Assembly (NCBI RefSeq): GCF_900625025.1
Contig: NZ_LR130576.1
Location: 186,001 to 250,000, forward strand
From: Lachnoclostridium sp. Marseille-P6806
Lineage (GTDB): Bacteria > Bacillota > Clostridia > Lachnospirales > Lachnospiraceae
Direction: 5' to 3'
DNA length: 64,000 nucleotides
The first letter of the stretch is position 1. Every line of letters starts with the position of its first letter. Positions 8,300 to 16,967 of the stretch are shown one piece after another. The notes under the pieces are model-generated. The model was given only the letters and a program-made list of their open reading frames with translations, was not told where the DNA came from and made no database searches. The position numbers were made by a program, and so were the translations under genes.

Positions 8300-9748
8300 T
8301 TACTGATCATCGTCCGTCAGAAAGGAAAATTCCTCCTCATCCAGCTCTCCGGTATTGATGTTGGCGAAATTCTGCGCCGGAGCACCTGCGGGCGCTGCGG
8401 AACGCGCGCTGCCGCGCGGCGGCTGTGCGTCGCGGGCAGTTCCCGCAGGACGCCGTGCCGTTCTCATATCCGCATCGCTCTCCTGTCTGTCACGGACGAA
8501 TGCCGCGCTGCGCGATGCGCGGGGATCCTGCGTCCGGCCTGCCGCTCCAGGCTCCCGGTTCAGTTCCCGGCGCTCCTCCTGCGCTCTTCCATAGCGCGGA
8601 GCGCGCTCGTCTCCCTCCGCCGGCCGGCGGGCTCCCCCTGCCGGGTAAGCGCTTCTGTCCCTGACGGGACGGGCCGCACGGCTGCCCGCCGCATCGTCCT
8701 CTCTGCTCCGTCTTGACAGATTTCTGCCCTGCTGGCTGCGGCGACGCTCCTGCTTCTTGCGGTCCGCCATGAGATCCACCTCGCCGCGCTCGTTCTGCGA
8801 GCGGCGGAGCCGGAGAATCAGCCATCCGATCACCGCGGCGGCGGCGACAAGGATAATTCCCAGAAGCACAGCCGCATTGCGGTAGGTTTTCGCGCTTTTC
8901 TGCGCCTTTTCCGCCATGCTCTGCGCCTCGGCGATTGCCGTGTCGATATCCGCGATCTTCTTGCGCGTCCCGGCGGCGTTATTGTAGAGATACCATGTAT
9001 CCGTGCCGTTTTCGTCCTGCGTATAGACAGCCTCGTAATCCTTGCTGACGGCCGGATCCGCCTCGCTCTCCGTCTCCTCGGCGGGGGCCTCCGTTACAAC
9101 CGCTTCTCCGAGCGTGATGTAATCATAACGAATGAAGCCGGTCATCTGCTGCTCCGTCCCTGTCGTATAGAACTGATACCAGAGGGCATCGGCATCGTCC
9201 TTTGCCTGCCCGATGACAACCAACGACGTGTCCGCCGCGAGTTCACCCACCTTATTGTAGCCGGTTCCCGCACCGCTCCGGACATTGACATTCTGCGATA
9301 CCGTCGCATTCGTGGGTGTCATGGCAACCGCATAGCCGTCCCCGATCGCCTTTGCAACCTCAACCTCCGTCGTCTCCGTAGCCGTTTCCGTCCCCTCGGC
9401 CGGCGTCTCCGAACTGGCCTCGGCGCCTGCTTCCGACGCGGAACCGGTGCCCTCTGCAACATTCAGAAGATCTGCGCGGACATAGCCCGTGGTTCCTCCG
9501 GAGAGCGTCACGGCATACCATTTCTCCCCGGCCTCGTTGGTCGTCGCCTCACCGACCTCAACCGACTGTCCCCGCGATATCGAGCCCACCTGACTCGAGC
9601 TCGCGGAAGCCGATGAGCGGACGTTGAGGTTGTCTACTGCCGTTCCCGTTGTGCCCCACACAGGAAGCGCCGTAAAGAGCACAGACGCCCCGAGCATTCC
9701 TGCCAGCACTGCACCTGTTCCGTATCTTACCAAGCCTTTTCTCTTCAT
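8300..9748 (-). CDS. Secreted/membrane-anchored SH3-domain protein with disordered basic tail
   Basis: 482 residues. A signal-type segment (KRKGLVRYGTGAVLAGMLGASVLFTALPVWG) leads to two bacterial SH3 (SH3b) repeats marked by VDNLNVRSSAS and [15 protein letters not shown], domains that usually bind peptidoglycan. A Glu/Thr-rich linker separates them. A short helix (about residues 270-290) precedes a second membrane segment (AAVLLGIILVAAAAVIGWLIL). The last 170 residues are low-complexity, Arg-rich and probably cytoplasmic. This suggests a cell-wall-sensing or anchoring protein; no enzyme domain is visible. The start at 9748 is preferred over longer in-frame starts because the signal segment begins there. 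It lies between purD and the gntR promoter and could be cotranscribed with the pur genes. Confidence 0.75.
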   Translation of the reverse strand: MKRKGLVRYGTGAVLAGMLGASVLFTALPVWGTTGTAVDNLNVRSSASASSSQVGSISRGQSVEVGEATTNEAGEKWYAVTLSGGTTGYVRADLLNVAEGTGSASEAGAEASSETPAEGTETATETTEVEVAKAIGDGYAVAMTPTNATVSQNVNVRSGAGTGYNKVGELAADTSLVVIGQAKDDADALWYQFYTTGTEQQMTGFIRYDYITLGEAVVTEAPAEETESEADPAVSKDYEAVYTQDENGTDTWYLYNNAAGTRKKIADIDTAIAEAQSMAEKAQKSAKTYRNAAVLLGIILVAAAAVIGWLILRLRRSQNERGEVDLMADRKKQERRRSQQGRNLSRRSREDDAAGSRAARPVRDRSAYPAGGARRPAEGDERAPRYGRAQEERRELNREPGAAGRTQDPRASRSAAFVRDRQESDADMRTARRPAGTARDAQPPRGSARSAAPAGAPAQNFANINTGELDEEEFSFLTDDDQ

Positions 9749-9820
9749 TGCTGCTCTCATCTCCCATCCCGCGCCGCCGCACACTGCCGGCCTCCGCGAT
9801 TGTGAATCCTGCACTGCCGA

Positions 9821-11098
9821 TCAGATCTCATCCAGCGCTCTGCCGATGTCATGACGCATGTACTTTCCGTCGAAACTCACCTGCTCCGCCGCGCGGTAGC
9901 TGTTCTCTCTCGCCTCCCGGAGCGTCCGCCCGGTCGCCGTGATACCGAGGACCCTGCCCCCGTCCGTCACAACCCTGCCATCTTTGTCAAAGCAGGTGCC
10001 CGCATGGAAGCAGAAGCATCCCTCCTGATTCCGGAAACTCCCCAGTCCCCGTATCTCCCTGCCTTTCTCATAGGCTCCGGGATAGCCGCCGGACGCCAGC
10101 ACCACGCAGACCGCGGCATTGTCTTCAAATTCCAGATCCACGCTGTCCAGCCTGCCGTCGATCACCGCATCCATCACATCGAGGATATCGGTCTTCATCC
10201 GGGGAAGCACGACCTGCGCCTCCGGATCTCCGAAGCGTGTATTATATTCTACCACTTTCGGGCCATCCTGCGTCATCATAAGACCGAAATACAGAACTCC
10301 CCGGAAAGGACGCCCCTCCGCCGCCATCGCATCCACGGTCTTCTGGTAGATTCTCTCCCTGCACTGGCGATCGATCTCCTCCGTGTAAAACGGACTGGGA
10401 GAAAAAGTTCCCATGCCGCCCGTATTGGGTCCGGTATCGCCGTCACCTGCCCGCTTGTGATCCTGCGCCGAGCTCATGAGCTTTATATTTCGGCCGTCCA
10501 CAAAGGCAAGAACCGAGACTTCCCGGCCGGTCATGAACTCCTCGACGACCAGCTCCCGGCCGGCGTCGCCGAACCGCCGGTCCTCCATGATCTCCCGGAC
10601 GCCGGAAAGCGCCTCCTCCAGATCGCCGCAGATCAGCACCCCTTTTCCGAGCGCCAGCCCGTCCGCTTTGAGCACCACAGGGAAAGAGGCTCTCTCCCGC
10701 AGGTACTCCGCCGCTTTTCCCGGGTCGGAAAAGATTTCATAGGCCGCCGTCGGAATCCCGTACTTCTTCATCAGATTCTTGGCGAACGACTTGCTCCCCT
10801 CGATGACCGCCGCCTCCGCCTGTGTTCCGAATACACGGAGTCCCGCCGCTTCATGCGCATTGACGAGTCCCGCGCACAGCGGATCGTCCTGACTGCACAC
10901 CACAAAATCGATCCCCTGCTCCTTTGCAAAGGCGATCTGAGTGTCAAAGTCCATGACGCCGATGGGCACGCACTCTGCAATCTCCGCAATGCCGGCGTTT
11001 CCCGGCGCGCAGTAGAGCTTTTCACAGCGCGGGCTCCTCACTATGGCCGCGGCCATCGCGTGCTCCCTGCCGCCTCCTCCAATCAGTAAAATTTTCAT
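9821..11098 (-). CDS. purD: Phosphoribosylamine-glycine ligase
   Basis: ATP-grasp enzyme joining glycine to phosphoribosylamine (second step of IMP synthesis). 425 residues, the normal length. Visible are the N-terminal GGGGREHA loop, KADGLALGKGV, HKRAGDGDTGPNTGGMG and the metal-binding VEYNTRFGDPE. It overlaps the 3' end of purN by 4 nt (ATGA), giving translational coupling, and closes the purE-purM-purN-purD block. Confidence 0.97.
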   Translation of the reverse strand: MKILLIGGGGREHAMAAAIVRSPRCEKLYCAPGNAGIAEIAECVPIGVMDFDTQIAFAKEQGIDFVVCSQDDPLCAGLVNAHEAAGLRVFGTQAEAAVIEGSKSFAKNLMKKYGIPTAAYEIFSDPGKAAEYLRERASFPVVLKADGLALGKGVLICGDLEEALSGVREIMEDRRFGDAGRELVVEEFMTGREVSVLAFVDGRNIKLMSSAQDHKRAGDGDTGPNTGGMGTFSPSPFYTEEIDRQCRERIYQKTVDAMAAEGRPFRGVLYFGLMMTQDGPKVVEYNTRFGDPEAQVVLPRMKTDILDVMDAVIDGRLDSVDLEFEDNAAVCVVLASGGYPGAYEKGREIRGLGSFRNQEGCFCFHAGTCFDKDGRVVTDGGRVLGITATGRTLREARENSYRAAEQVSFDGKYMRHDIGRALDEI

Positions 11099-11805
11099 TG
11101 CCGCCTCCCTGCCGTCCGGCCGTCTCCCGGCGCGGGCGCCGGCTCTCCGTCTGCCCTGCCGGCCTCTTCATCCGCAATCAGCGCCCTGCCGTTCTCAATC
11201 CGGACCCTGCCCTCTGCGATCAGAGCAATCGCCCGGGAAAGAAGAATCCATTCCGCCTCCTCCATGACGCGCCGCTGCAGGAGCTCCGGCGTGTCATGCT
11301 CCCTGACCTCCACCGCTTTCTGCAGAAGAATCGGCCCGGAATCCATGCCCTCATCCACAAAATGAACCGTTGCTCCGGTTACCCGGACGCCCCGCTCCAG
11401 CGCCTTTTCATGTACACGGAGACCGTAGAAACCTCTCCCGCAGAACGACGGGATGAGCGACGGATGGATATTGATGATGCGGTTCGGAAATGCGCGGATC
11501 ATTTCCGGAGGGATGGCCACCAGAAAGCCTGCCAGTACGATCAGATCCGGCTCCGGCTCCCGCACCGCCGAAAGAAGAGCCTCGTTGAAGCGTTCTCTCG
11601 TCTCATAGGCTTTCGGAGAAACGCAGACCGCCTCGATCTCCGCCTTTTTCGCTCTTTCCAGCGCATACGCTCCGGCATTATTCGAAATCACGCGCACAAC
11701 GCGCACGTTCCGCACGGTTCCGTCCCCGATGCGGTCGATGATATGCTGCAGATTCGTGCCTCCCCCGGACACGCAGATCACCAGTCTGAATATCTTATCG
11801 GTCAT
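11095..11805 (-). CDS. purN: Phosphoribosylglycinamide formyltransferase
   Basis: Formylates GAR using 10-formyl-tetrahydrofolate (third step of IMP synthesis). 236 residues. The phosphate loop VSGGGTNLQ near the N-terminus, the catalytic NIHPSLIPSF, and the DEGMDSGPI segment are visible. The C-terminus carries an extra Gly/Ala/Arg-rich tail of about 25 residues beyond the usual end of the family; its 3' end overlaps purD by 4 nt. It starts 53 nt after the purM stop. Confidence 0.96.
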   Translation of the reverse strand: MTDKIFRLVICVSGGGTNLQHIIDRIGDGTVRNVRVVRVISNNAGAYALERAKKAEIEAVCVSPKAYETRERFNEALLSAVREPEPDLIVLAGFLVAIPPEMIRAFPNRIINIHPSLIPSFCGRGFYGLRVHEKALERGVRVTGATVHFVDEGMDSGPILLQKAVEVREHDTPELLQRRVMEEAEWILLSRAIALIAEGRVRIENGRALIADEEAGRADGEPAPAPGDGRTAGRRQ

Positions 11806-11858
11806 GACAAAGCTCCCTCACAAAGGCACAGGATACCGCCGGATTTTCCCCGTTCCGC

Positions 11859-12884
11859 TCAGAGCAGTGCAACAGTCCGGTTTCCCTCTGTCACGCAGCC
11901 GATGCGGTAGCCCTTTTCGCCGGACGCTTCCATCGCCGCCAGTGTCCGGTCCGCGTCGGCCGGGTCCACTGCCATGCACATGCCGATGCCCATGTTGAAC
12001 GTATTGTACATCATCTGCTCTTCAATCTTCCCGGTCCTTGCCAGCAGCTCAAAAATGGGCGGAACCGGGTAGCTGCTCCTGTCGATCTCGGCCGCCGTGC
12101 CCTCCGGAAGCATGCGGGGAATGTTCTCATAGAAGCCTCCGCCGGTGATATGCGAGCAGCCGTGGAGACGGACACCCCGCTCGCGGATGGCGCGGAGCAT
12201 GGAGACGTAGATGCGGGTGGGTGTGAGCAGAACCTCTCCCAGCGTGCCGTCGAGCTCGTCATAATAGCGGCCGACGGTTTCCTCATTGATATCAAATACC
12301 TTGCGCACAAGCGAAAAGCCGTTGGAATGAACGCCGCTCGAGGCCGCGCCGATAAGAATATCCCCCGGACGGACCTCCTCGCCGGTGATCATATTCTTTC
12401 TGTCCACGACGCCGACCGAGAAGCCGGCCAGATCATATTCGCCCTCCGGCATCAGACCAGGGTGCTCTGCCGTTTCGCCGCCGAGCAGCGCGCTGTCCGC
12501 CATCCGGCAGCCCTCCGCCACCCCTTTCACAATCGCCGCGATCTTCTCGGGATAATTTTTCCCGCAGGCGATGTAATCAAGGAAAAAGAGGGGCTCTCCG
12601 CCGGCGCAGGCCACATCGTTGACGCACATGGCCACACAGTCAATGCCCACCGTATCGTGGCGGTCCATGAGGAATGCCAGCTTGATCTTGGTTCCCACGC
12701 CGTCCGTTCCGGACAGCAGCACCGGCTCCTCCATTTCCTTAATCCTATCGAGGGAAAACGCGCCGGAAAACCCCCCGATTCCGCCCAGCACCTCAGGCCG
12801 CATCGTGGCCTTTACATAGTCCTTCATAAGCTCGACGGAACGGTACCCCGCCTCGATATCCACTCCCGCTGTCCTGTAATCCAT
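11859..12884 (-). CDS. purM: Phosphoribosylformylglycinamidine cyclo-ligase
   Basis: AIR synthetase, closing the imidazole ring of FGAM with ATP. 341 residues, family length. Begins MDYRTAGVDIEAGYRSVE; LSGTDGVGTKIKLA, DCVAMCVNDVACAGGEPLFFLDYIA and HITGGGFYENIPRML are family signatures. Separated from purE by a 115-bp gap with a strong hairpin, otherwise in the same direction and probably the same operon. Confidence 0.97.
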   Translation of the reverse strand: MDYRTAGVDIEAGYRSVELMKDYVKATMRPEVLGGIGGFSGAFSLDRIKEMEEPVLLSGTDGVGTKIKLAFLMDRHDTVGIDCVAMCVNDVACAGGEPLFFLDYIACGKNYPEKIAAIVKGVAEGCRMADSALLGGETAEHPGLMPEGEYDLAGFSVGVVDRKNMITGEEVRPGDILIGAASSGVHSNGFSLVRKVFDINEETVGRYYDELDGTLGEVLLTPTRIYVSMLRAIRERGVRLHGCSHITGGGFYENIPRMLPEGTAAEIDRSSYPVPPIFELLARTGKIEEQMMYNTFNMGIGMCMAVDPADADRTLAAMEASGEKGYRIGCVTEGNRTVALL

Positions 12885-12949
12885 GCATCCCTCCTGCTTT
12901 CACCGCGTTCTGCCGCTCCCGCCGCACACTGCGGGCACAGCATGGTTTA

Positions 12950-12988
12950 AGCCGCCGGCAAATCCGATCTCCGACCCTGCCGGCGGCT
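12950..12988 (-). terminator. Strong hairpin between purE and purM, possible partial terminator or processing site
   Basis: Perfect 11-bp arms AGCCGCCGGCA / TGCCGGCGGCT. On the minus strand only TTAAAC follows, a weak U-tract, so it may attenuate or protect the upstream mRNA rather than stop transcription. On the plus strand a T-rich run follows, but no plus-strand gene is present. Confidence 0.45.
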
Positions 12989-12999
12989 CTTTCTCTTTT

Positions 13000-13503
13000 T
13001 TAATGATAATCCTGATATCCGTTTTCCTGAAGCCGGGCATCCTTTTTTTCGACCTCGGCCTGCATTTCCCCGGAGAAATGCCGGAGCTTTTCAAGAAGTT
13101 CCGGATTCGAGACGGCAAGAATCTTCGCGGCAAGGATTCCCGCATTCTTTCCTCCGCCGATCGCCACCGTCGCCACCGGAATGCCGCTCGGCATCTGTAC
13201 GATGGAATACAGCGAGTCCCGGCCTCCGAGAGAGCTCGTGTGCATCGGAACGCCGATCACCGGAAGCGGAAACAGCGCCGCGCACATGCCCGGCAGATGC
13301 GCCGCCATGCCGGCCCCCGCAATGATGACCCTGACGCCTCTTTTCTCCGCACCCCGCGCCCATTCAAAAAAGAGCTCCGGCTCCCGATGCGCGGAGATGA
13401 TGCGCATCTCGTACGAAATTCCGAACTGATCCAGTACCTCCGCCGCCTTGCTCATGACTCCCATATCGGAGTCGGAGCCCATCACGATTGCCACCTGTCC
13501 CAT
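13000..13503 (-). CDS. purE: N5-carboxyaminoimidazole ribonucleotide mutase
   Basis: Moves the carboxyl of N5-CAIR to CAIR in IMP synthesis. 167 residues, class I bacterial PurE: VAIVMGSDSDMGVM at the N-terminus, SAHREPELFFEWA with the catalytic His, and AGAGMAAHLPGM. No purK is visible downstream in this window. First gene of the block purE-purM-purN-purD. Its ribosome-binding region (TTCGGTATGGAGGATTG) is a copy of the dispersed start-site repeat described elsewhere. Confidence 0.97.
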   Translation of the reverse strand: MGQVAIVMGSDSDMGVMSKAAEVLDQFGISYEMRIISAHREPELFFEWARGAEKRGVRVIIAGAGMAAHLPGMCAALFPLPVIGVPMHTSSLGGRDSLYSIVQMPSGIPVATVAIGGGKNAGILAAKILAVSNPELLEKLRHFSGEMQAEVEKKDARLQENGYQDYH

Positions 13504-13569
13504 ATCAATCCTCCATACCGAACCGCTCTGCTGTTCATGCCGCCTGACGGCATTTTTCGTTTGCCTCTT

Positions 13570-13598
13570 AGTTTACCCAAAACAGACCTCTGCCGCAA
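13570..13598 (-). promoter_or_regulatory. Promoter of the purE-purM-purN-purD operon
   Basis: Minus strand TTGCGG (13598-13593), 17-bp spacer, TAAACT (13575-13570). A small hairpin, ATGCCG-TCAGG-CGGCAT, follows in the leader at about 13537-13553. I see no purine riboswitch core in the roughly 60-nt leader. Confidence 0.6.
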
Positions 13599-13613
13599 TG
13601 CCGATGTGACCGC

Positions 13614-13949
13614 TCACACGGCGCCCAGATACACCACCAGCACGCCGGCCGCGAGCACCAGCCCGTTCATCAGCATTCCGAGATAGGAAAAGAAGTAATA
13701 GCAGTCCGGTTCCCTGCGGGAAAGAACCGCGAGAATCATCCCGGCAAGCGCGAAGACGACGCACAGCAGAAACACCGCTCCTCCCTGTACCGTCGCCGTC
13801 CCTCCCTGCCGGAACGTCAGATACAGAACCAGCAGACTGCACACGAGAGCAATTCCCCCGAGGCAATCGGAAAGAAGCGCCCGGAACGATTTTTTTTTGC
13901 TGGTGAACAGATGCTTTCTGCGTCTGACCGGTAATACTGCCATTTTCAT
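13614..13949 (-). CDS. DUF6142-like small membrane protein
   Basis: 111 residues, unknown function. Arg/Lys-rich N-terminus (VRRRKHLFTSKKKS) then three hydrophobic segments (about residues 28-45, 55-73 and 85-110), giving a small integral membrane protein. The family guess (DUF6142) rests on recalled resemblance to clostridial proteins and is uncertain. ATG 13949 overlaps the pyrE stop (ATGA), so the two are probably translationally coupled; ATG 13943 is the alternative. The overlap region lies within a copy of the dispersed start-site repeat. Confidence 0.7.
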   Translation of the reverse strand: MKMAVLPVRRRKHLFTSKKKSFRALLSDCLGGIALVCSLLVLYLTFRQGGTATVQGGAVFLLCVVFALAGMILAVLSRREPDCYYFFSYLGMLMNGLVLAAGVLVVYLGAV

Positions 13950-14668
13950 CCCCATGCCGAAGCGCTTCCTGCAAGGCACGCGCCGCAATCACCCTGCGCC
14001 CCGTATTCCGCGTAATATTCCGAAAGAGCCGCGCGGATCGTATCGTCCAGAAGCACCGCGCCGTCGATCTCCCTGCCATAGAGATAATCAACGACCTCCG
14101 ACATCGTGACGATGGCGTGCGACGCAAAGCCGTAGCGTTCCCGGATCTCCTCCAGCGCTCCCCTGTCCGTATGAAGTCCTTTCTCCTGCCGGTCGAGCGA
14201 GACCATAAGGCCGATGATGTCCACATCCGCCTGTGCCCAAATGATCGGAAGCGTCTCCTCCATCGACGCGCCCGAGGTGGTCACATCCTCGATGATCACC
14301 ACGCGGTCGCCGTCGTGGAGCTTGCTGCCAAGGAGTATCCCTTTGTCGCCGTGATCCTTGATCTCCTTGCGGTTCGCACAGTATTTGACGCTGCGGCCAT
14401 ACAGACGGTTGATGGCGATGGCCGTCGCCACCGCGAGCGGAATGCCCTTATAGGCCGGTCCGAACAGAACGTCGAAATCAAGACCGTAGGCATCATGGAT
14501 TGCTCTCGCATAAAACTCGCCGAGCCTTGCGAGCTGCCCGCCGTTCTGATACAGTCCCGCGTTCATGAAAAACGGAGATTTTCTTCCGCTCTTGAGCGTG
14601 AACTCGCCGAAGCGGAGAACATGACTGTCCACCATGAAATCAATAAACGACTTCTTATATTCTTCCAT
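13946..14668 (-). CDS. pyrE: Orotate phosphoribosyltransferase
   Basis: Transfers PRPP ribose-phosphate to orotate, giving OMP. 240 residues. The PRPP-binding signature VVIIEDVTTSGAS and FTLKSGRKSPFFMN are visible. The last 14 or so residues (DCGACLAGSASAWG) are encoded by a copy of the dispersed repeat that also precedes pyrE itself, so this tail was probably acquired by repeat insertion. Start at 14668 with GGAGG 5 nt upstream, again supplied by a repeat copy. Cotranscribed with pyrF, the next enzyme of the UMP pathway. Confidence 0.96.
   Translation of the reverse strand: MEEYKKSFIDFMVDSHVLRFGEFTLKSGRKSPFFMNAGLYQNGGQLARLGEFYARAIHDAYGLDFDVLFGPAYKGIPLAVATAIAINRLYGRSVKYCANRKEIKDHGDKGILLGSKLHDGDRVVIIEDVTTSGASMEETLPIIWAQADVDIIGLMVSLDRQEKGLHTDRGALEEIRERYGFASHAIVTMSEVVDYLYGREIDGAVLLDDTIRAALSEYYAEYGAQGDCGACLAGSASAWG
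13951..13997 (-). repeat. Dispersed start-site repeat copy overlapping the 3' end of pyrE
   Basis: Minus strand TTGCGGCGCGTGCCTTGC followed by GCGCTTCGGCATGGGGA; differs from the 14684-14824 copy at only a few positions in the shared cores. It encodes the PyrE C-terminal tail and supplies the GGGGA ahead of the DUF6142-like start. Confidence 0.7.
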
Positions 14669-14683
14669 TAATCCTCCATGCCG

Positions 14684-14824
14684 AAGCGTTACTCAGCGAG
14701 GCACGCGCCGCAAAATCCGCGCAGGCGGTTTTGCGGCTGCGATCAGGGCAATTTGGGCTTCGGCACAAATTGCCGTGTGCAAAGATCAGCGCATCAGCGT
14801 GATTTTTCACACTATCTCCCTGTC
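14684..14824 (-). repeat. Dispersed start-site repeat, longest copy, between pyrF and pyrE
   Basis: Fills the whole pyrF-pyrE gap. On the minus strand it begins GATAGTGTGAAAAATCACGC, contains TTGCGGCGCGTGCCTCGC, and ends GCTTCGGCATGGAGGA, which is the Shine-Dalgarno region of pyrE. Several internal inverted repeats (GCAATTTG/CAAATTGC, TTTTGCGG/CCGCAAAA) could fold in RNA. Related shorter copies lie upstream of at least five other genes in the window. Confidence 0.7.
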
Positions 14825-15793
14825 TCAGGACAGTCCCCCGCCGATCCCCACGCCGTGAAGATCGTCAATCATATCCTTTGTCGCCTGCCGGGCCGCCTCT
14901 GCAAAGCGCTCCGGGCCGTACTTACTATACCGCTCATTGGTATAGGCCGCAATAATGCCCCGGGACGAATTGATGATGGCACCCATGCCGTCCTCGTTGA
15001 AGAACGGCAGAAGATCCGCCGCCTTTCCGCCCTGCGCCCCGTAGCCGGGAACCAGAATGAACGTGTTCGGCATGAGCCGGCGGAGGATTTTCCCCTGCTC
15101 GGGGTAGGTCGCGCCGACCACCGCGCCGACATTGCTGTATCCGTCCTCCATGACCTCCGCGCCCCATTCCCTGACCTTTTCAGCCACCAGCTCATAGACC
15201 GTCCGGCCGTCCGCCGTCTTCACATCCTGAAACTCGCCGCTGCTGGGATTCGAGGTCTTGACCAGAACAAAGATGCCCTTGTCATACTCCCGGCAGACAT
15301 CGACAAAGGGCTTCACGCCGTCCGAGCCGAGATACGGATTCACCGTCGCAAAATCCTCGTCGAAGACGCGGACGCCGCGCCCGTTTATGACCGTGCGTCC
15401 CAGATGAGCCCTTGCGTAGGCCGCCGACGTGGAGCCGATGTCGCCCCGCTTCACATCGCCAATTACGATAAGGCCTTTTTCCTGACAGTAGCGGACCGTC
15501 CGCCAGAACGTCTCCATCCCGGGAAGTCCGAACTGCTCATACATCGCGATCTGCGGTTTGACCGCCGGGACGAGATCGGCAATGCCGTCAATGATCTCCC
15601 GGTTGAAGCGCCACACCGCCTCCGCCGCCACTCTGAGCTCGTCCTCCGCCGCGTAGGGATCGCAGGCGTCTCCCGCCAGAGCGTGGGCGGCGTCCTGCAT
15701 AAGCTGCCGCGGAATGAATTTCATATCCGGATCAAGACCGACGACCACCGGCACTCCCGTCTCCCGAATGCGGCGAATCAGTTTCTGAATCAT
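14825..15793 (-). CDS. pyrF: Orotidine 5'-phosphate decarboxylase, type 2
   Basis: Decarboxylates OMP to UMP. 322 residues, matching the longer type-2 OMPDC rather than the 230-residue type 1. VVVGLDPDMKFIP at the N-terminus, the catalytic GDVKRGDIGSTSAAYA, and VGATYPEQG are visible. The start at 15793 has GGGAGGAAGCT directly upstream; in-frame extension to 16114 would overlap the TPR gene and is rejected. Followed by the long repeat and pyrE. Confidence 0.96.
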   Translation of the reverse strand: MIQKLIRRIRETGVPVVVGLDPDMKFIPRQLMQDAAHALAGDACDPYAAEDELRVAAEAVWRFNREIIDGIADLVPAVKPQIAMYEQFGLPGMETFWRTVRYCQEKGLIVIGDVKRGDIGSTSAAYARAHLGRTVINGRGVRVFDEDFATVNPYLGSDGVKPFVDVCREYDKGIFVLVKTSNPSSGEFQDVKTADGRTVYELVAEKVREWGAEVMEDGYSNVGAVVGATYPEQGKILRRLMPNTFILVPGYGAQGGKAADLLPFFNEDGMGAIINSSRGIIAAYTNERYSKYGPERFAEAARQATKDMIDDLHGVGIGGGLS

Positions 15794-15801
15794 AGCTTCC
15801 T

Positions 15802-15902
15802 CCCTGTATCGTTCTGTCCGCAGAAGCATCTGCCGTTCTCTGCGCAGAAGCGTCTGTCGGCCCGTAAAGCGTCTGTCATCTCGTCCGCAGAAACATCTGC
15901 TC
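15802..15902 (-). repeat. Degenerate short repeats at the TPR gene end and pyrF leader
   Basis: Four imperfect copies of a unit like CAGAYGCTTCTGCGGAC in about 100 bp; the first is the coding end of the TPR lipoprotein gene (QMFLRTR), the rest lie between its stop and the pyrF Shine-Dalgarno sequence. GCAGA-TGCT-TCTGC in the last copy could form a small hairpin. Confidence 0.55.
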
Positions 15903-16967
15903 CCTCTGCGCCTCCGCATCCTCCGGATAGGCCGCAAGATAACTCTGCATGAGTTCCGCCGCCCGGGTGAACTGCCCGAGCTTCTCGTAGGCCACGATCT
16001 CATTGAACAGAAGATCCTGCCGGACCGCGCTGTTCTCGATTTTCTGCCCCGTCTGGAACGCATCCAGCGCTTTCTCATTCGAGCCGAGCTGCAGATAGCA
16101 AAGCCCCAGCTCATTGTAAATCTCCGCGTGGGTCTGATCCGCCGCGAGATAGGCGGTATAGACGTCCGAGGCGTAATTCAGATCTCCCTGCGCGATGTAG
16201 GTCTTGCCCAGCATCAGCGTCACACGGTAATCCTTTCCGGCCTGCGCCTGTTCAAAGCAGGCCTTGGCCGTCTCGTAATCCTCCAGATAATAGGAGAGAC
16301 GCCCTTTGTCGTAGCCTCCCATATTGAGATTGGCCGAAATCGATTCCGACAGATAGCTCTTCCCCGCATCCTCGAAGCCGTACTGCTTCATGGTGGAATA
16401 CATGGAAATGATCCGATCATAATCCGTCGGAGCCCGCCGGATCGCCTCCCGGAAATCCGCGTCCGCCGCATCGAAATTTCCCTCGGTGATTTCCGTCGCG
16501 CCGCGCATCTCATAGGCATCCACGCTGTTCCTGTCCATGGCGAGAATGGCGTCATAGATCTCCATGGCCCGGTCGTACTCCCCCAGCTTGTAGTAGCAGG
16601 AAGCGAGATAGAAATTCATGTCGTAATCCATACTGTCCGGCAGTATTCCGCTCTTGTTCAGCGCTTTTTCAAGAGACTGCGCCGCCGCGGCATAATCGCC
16701 GGTTCCCATCTGCGCGATCCCCAGCGCCCGGTAGACAGCGCGTCCGTCCTCCCCTCCGGCCGCCGCCTCCTCGAGAAGCTCGCGTGCCTCCTCGAAATTG
16801 CGGCTGCCGATGAGCTCCATTCCGCTGCGCACCGCGCCGCTCTCACGAAAGCGGAGCCCGCAGCCGCCAATGAGCGGGACAGACAGCGCGGCAAGCAGAA
16901 CGCAGACGCCTCTGCGCCGGCGCGCTCCTCTCTTATTCCCCGCTGCATCATTCCGCCGATTCAACAT
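15876..16967 (-). CDS. TPR-repeat lipoprotein
   Basis: 363 residues. After a basic stretch (KRGARRRR) a hydrophobic segment ends in LIGGC, a plausible lipobox with Cys as the lipidated residue, so the protein should be anchored on the outer face of the membrane. The rest is at least six tetratricopeptide repeats (for example FYLASCYYKLGEYDRAMEIYDAIL, written here in part, and YNELGLCYLQLGSNEKAL). Such proteins scaffold protein assemblies; the partner is unknown. Start 16967 is preferred over 16979 because in other repeat copies the ATG within GCATGGGG is not used. Two tandem copies of the TTCGGCATGG repeat core precede it. Confidence 0.8.
   Translation of the reverse strand: MLNRRNDAAGNKRGARRRRGVCVLLAALSVPLIGGCGLRFRESGAVRSGMELIGSRNFEEARELLEEAAAGGEDGRAVYRALGIAQMGTGDYAAAAQSLEKALNKSGILPDSMDYDMNFYLASCYYKLGEYDRAMEIYDAILAMDRNSVDAYEMRGATEITEGNFDAADADFREAIRRAPTDYDRIISMYSTMKQYGFEDAGKSYLSESISANLNMGGYDKGRLSYYLEDYETAKACFEQAQAGKDYRVTLMLGKTYIAQGDLNYASDVYTAYLAADQTHAEIYNELGLCYLQLGSNEKALDAFQTGQKIENSAVRQDLLFNEIVAYEKLGQFTRAAELMQSYLAAYPEDAEAQREQMFLRTR

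Noticed and set aside
13537-13553. Plus-strand terminator ATGCCG-CCTGA-CGGCAT-TTTT
   Set aside because: No plus-strand gene lies upstream; on the minus strand it is just a leader hairpin of purE.
14825-16114. 429-codon version of pyrF
   Set aside because: The extra N-terminus overlaps the TPR gene and is not OMPDC-like; ATG 15793 has a near-perfect Shine-Dalgarno sequence.
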